From: Cerrena zonata
Taxonomy: Eukaryota > Basidiomycota > Agaricomycetes > Polyporales > Cerrenaceae
DNA length: 64,000 nucleotides
Direction of reading: 5' to 3'
NCBI GenBank assembly: GCA_038087015.1
Contig: JASBNA010000050.1
Coordinates: 62,001 to 126,000 of the forward strand
A model generated the notes under the pieces. It had not been told where the DNA came from. It did no database searches and saw nothing but the letters and a program-made list of their open reading frames with translations. Positions within the stretch are counted from its first letter, which is position 1. Each line of letters starts with the position of its first letter. Of the stretch, positions 61,376 through 64,000 are shown one piece after another. Position numbers and translations under genes: made by a program.

Positions 61376-62753
61376 ATGAACCGAGGACAACGACTCTCTA
61401 ACAACGGTGTGCCCGCTACGACTACGCGTCGAGGCAAAATCAAAATTCCCACAGGGCCCCTCCGTCCAGAGAGCGTTCCAACTTTCGCTGGAGACGATTC
61501 ACAGACGAACGTCTTTTGGACTACTTTACCGCCGTACGACTCTGTCGGACCAGATGAACCTCTCACTCACTGTCTCTTGCGAGTCGGCGTGAAAGAAAAG
61601 ATTCTGGCGATCCCCGGATTTCCTCACCCTCTCATTGTCCCCGATCCGCCTCGATACAAGATCACACCTATCCCAGGAGCGGGAATGGGTATGACTGCTA
61701 CTGTCGACATTGACGTGGGCGATCTCATCGTAGTCGAAAGACCCTTGATTATCTCCACTCAGGTAGTGGCTGCTATGGGAGACCTGCCATCTCTACATCC
61801 GAAGGAATTTCAGCGAATGCTAGTCGAACGTCTCAATAAACAGAGCTACGAAGACTTCTTTGCACTGCATAACTGTAAAGGTTACACTCGAGAGAACTTT
61901 ACTGGTATCATAGATACCAACAGTATAGGTATTGGTAACATACCTGGCTACAACGGACAATGCGCCGCTGTCTGTAAGTTGATCTCCCGTGCGAATCATA
62001 GGTGCGCAGTTCTTTTCATGCACAGTATTTACAGTATACTGATATTGATGTTGATTGTTCTTCAGTTGCTGTAATAATGCTACCTGGGGTTTCCGCGTAG
62101 AGACATTTGCTGTCGAACTTCGAGCTCTTCTACCAATCAAGAAAGGCGAACAGGTCTTTGTCAATTACGGAACAAAACTTGATACTCGAGCTGAACGCCA
62201 ACAATACCTCTTGAAGCGATACAAGTTCAATTGCACTTGTCCCGCTTGTTCTTCTGACTCCGAGGAGAGCGATCAAATGCGTCTGATGATAGAGTCCGCG
62301 AGTCGCATCAACATATGTGGCGACGAGTCTGCTCTGCGGAGATGGGTCAACGACCGGACTAAAGCTGACGATCTAATTCTGGCAGAATGTCATGCAATGA
62401 TCAACGTCCTCGATGCTGAAAGGCTCTATTGTGAACCAGTATGGACGGTCTGGTATGAACGTCTCGTCAAGGCATACTGTGCGTTGGAGGATGAAGAGAA
62501 TGTGAGGAAATGGGCGGAGAAGGCTGCGAAACTCTCCAGAGCGTATGTGCTACACGACGCCGGGTGGGATGCTGTGGCGAAAGATCCGAAGAAGACGGAG
62601 TGGTGGGGACTTCGGGCTAATACCCGTAGTGGGATACGTCTTGTGGAAGATTTGGACAACTTTCATTTCGAAAGGGGTACGATGGATTCGAACACCTTGA
62701 GAGATAGCGGAGCAGGAGCCGTCATCTCGACGGTTCCAGTACGCATGCGGTAA
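61376..62753 (+). CDS. SET-domain protein 2 (SMYD/Set5-like), tandem paralog
   Basis: Exons 61376-62001 and 62066-62753 give 437 residues. The intron has the same position, phase and length (64 nt) as in SET gene 1. Motifs: YKITPIPGAGMGMTATVDID, SRANHSCCNNATW, GEQVFVNYG and the post-SET NCTCPACSS. Strong similarity runs through the whole protein and into the promoter. It differs mainly in the first 40 residues and the last 25, which lack the IATSMKAKYPGLG end of copy 1. A simple tandem duplication. Confidence 0.86.
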
Positions 62754-63544
62754 CTTGGACGGACGAAACAAAAGCGGCGAATACCAACATCTGGGGGTAT
62801 TAGTGAGCCTCATTGTTATTTTTACTAGCTACGTATCGTCGTGTGTCTGTTACCTGACTCGTTCCTGGTGTAAGAAATAGTACTCTGTAAATTTTATGAA
62901 ACTGCAACTTGTACTCGGATTTGCAGAAAGCTCACCTATACTGGTAACTCCCGAATAATAAGGCCTTCCGCTATGGGGAACGCGTGTACACAAAGCAATT
63001 CAGTATTGAATATGTTGAGATGGAGAAAATTTCCAAGAAATGTTGTACGGATTGAACTTAGTTCTATATTGCATTAGATTTCCTGAAAGCTTCTCGTATC
63101 TTGGCTCGACATTACCTGATCGACATAAATACTTTCGCCAGCCGCCTGACACACAGTTCCTGAGTGTTCCTGTCCCACCATAAACACCAGTGACATCCAC
63201 TTTGGGGCTCTGTATCGCCGACGCCCTAGTACTGTATGAACTTGATACAATCTACTGTCGAGATTAACTTAGAAAGGCAAAGTGGTAGGATACCGTGACC
63301 GCCGCTGTGACGGTGGGATCGTAACTTCACAAGCGTGACTGTAACATACCCAGAATAACTCGTCACGATTTGCACACAGACGCCCATACCTCTGCTTTGA
63401 ATTATTGCAATTTGCGAGTTGCCAAAGTTCAGTGTTTCTTCAAAAGCTAGCCACTTCCACCTCAGGCCTCCTCGGCTTCAACTTGCACATTTAATATCTT
63501 TCCGCGTAGTTTATCTTTCGCATCTTTCGCGGTTCTTCCTCACT
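62754..63544. other. Intergenic upstream of YTM1
   Basis: About 790 bases with no recognised feature. Pyrimidine-rich near the YTM1 start, as in a leader. Confidence 0.45.
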
Positions 63545-64000
63545 ATGGCTTCGGACCGATCACATCCAGTCGTTTTCACGACTCAAACTGCTTATTCTTT
63601 GCCGTCCCAAAAGTTCATGATTCCGGCATCATGGAAGCGGTATCAACTCTCGCAACTTGTCAACAAAGCTTTATCCCTTGCGAAACCTATACCCTTCGAC
63701 TTTCTGGTCCGAGGTGAAATCCTTCGCACAACTCTAGGAGAATGGTGTTCCGAAAAGGGGATCGGAGAGGTATGTATGATTTGAATACAAAGTATTTGCT
63801 TGTACCATGCTCAACGGAGCCGTCAGTTTTGTTGGGCTGGGAGAAAGCAAGGCTGATTTGGTTAGAACTGATTTTTGGTCTAGGAAGAAACTCTCGAAAT
63901 CGAGTATTTTGAGTCCGTTATGCCTCCGCAAAAGATGTCTTCACTCCCACACGAAGATTGGGTATCATCGGTGTCTGCTACACTGCCAGGGTACGTTCCC
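63545..64000 (+). CDS. YTM1: Ribosome biogenesis protein YTM1/WDR12, N-terminal part
   Basis: Nucleolar WD-repeat protein of the Nop7-Erb1-Ytm1 (PeBoW) complex needed for 60S maturation. Exons 63545-63769 and 63884-63990 are visible; the next intron starts at 63991 and the gene leaves the window. The N-terminal NLE/UBL-like domain is clear: VVFTTQTAYSLPSQKFMIPA, RYQLSQLVNKAL, PFDFLVRGEILRTTLGEW, then EETLEIEYFESVMPPQKM and LPHEDWVSSVSA leading to the first WD repeat. The UBL binds the MIDAS domain of the Rea1 ATPase in yeast. The first intron (114 nt) is longer than usual here. Confidence 0.93.

Overview
The window reads as nuclear DNA of a filamentous basidiomycete, most likely an Agaricomycete. 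Almost every recognisable gene is cut by many short GT-AG introns of about 47-70 bases, and the gene set is fungal: a Zn2Cys6 regulator, GWT1 of GPI-anchor synthesis, YTM1, a TCF25/Rqc1 homolog, MCU and a GABA-type permease. Exon-intron structures were worked out by hand from splice signals, reading phase and protein-family conservation. There are no transcript data behind them.

Left part (1-23.3 kb). An MFS anion permease (cut by the left edge) is divergent from a Gfo/Idh/MocA oxidoreductase. Next come a small nucleotidyltransferase-fold protein, a peroxisomal-type MaoC hydratase with a probable 6-nt microexon, a Zn2Cys6 regulator with its zinc cluster at the C-terminus, a Tag1-like single-pass membrane protein, a 2-oxoglutarate/Fe(II) oxygenase with a +1 frameshift, a decayed relative of it, and a seven-helix receptor-like protein.

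Middle part (24-33 kb). This is a duplicated, repeat-rich block. Three tandem protein-kinase-like genes (K1, K2, K3) lie on the minus strand among three diverged copies of a non-coding repeat. A 360-bp TA-flanked inverted-repeat element (MITE-like) sits in one paralogous flank and is missing from the other. K1 keeps HGD and DFG. K2 and K3 have drifted to DFE, and K3 also has a +1 frameshift.

Right part (33.4-64 kb). In order: the mitochondrial calcium uniporter pore subunit, a GABA/choline-type permease containing a 5-nt microexon, the TCF25 homolog, an old yellow enzyme, a TKL kinase with an MLKL-like N-terminal helical region, two intact 2OG oxygenases with the same ten-exon layout as the left-hand copy, GWT1, a secreted serine carboxypeptidase, a strong 90-nt hairpin, a small hypothetical gene, two tandem SET-domain proteins, and the start of YTM1.

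Housekeeping genes (MCU, TCF25, GWT1, YTM1) alternate with lineage-expanded families (2OG oxygenases, kinase-like genes, SET proteins) that show local duplication, decay and transposon insertion. I saw no tRNA, rRNA or CRISPR and no autonomous transposon.
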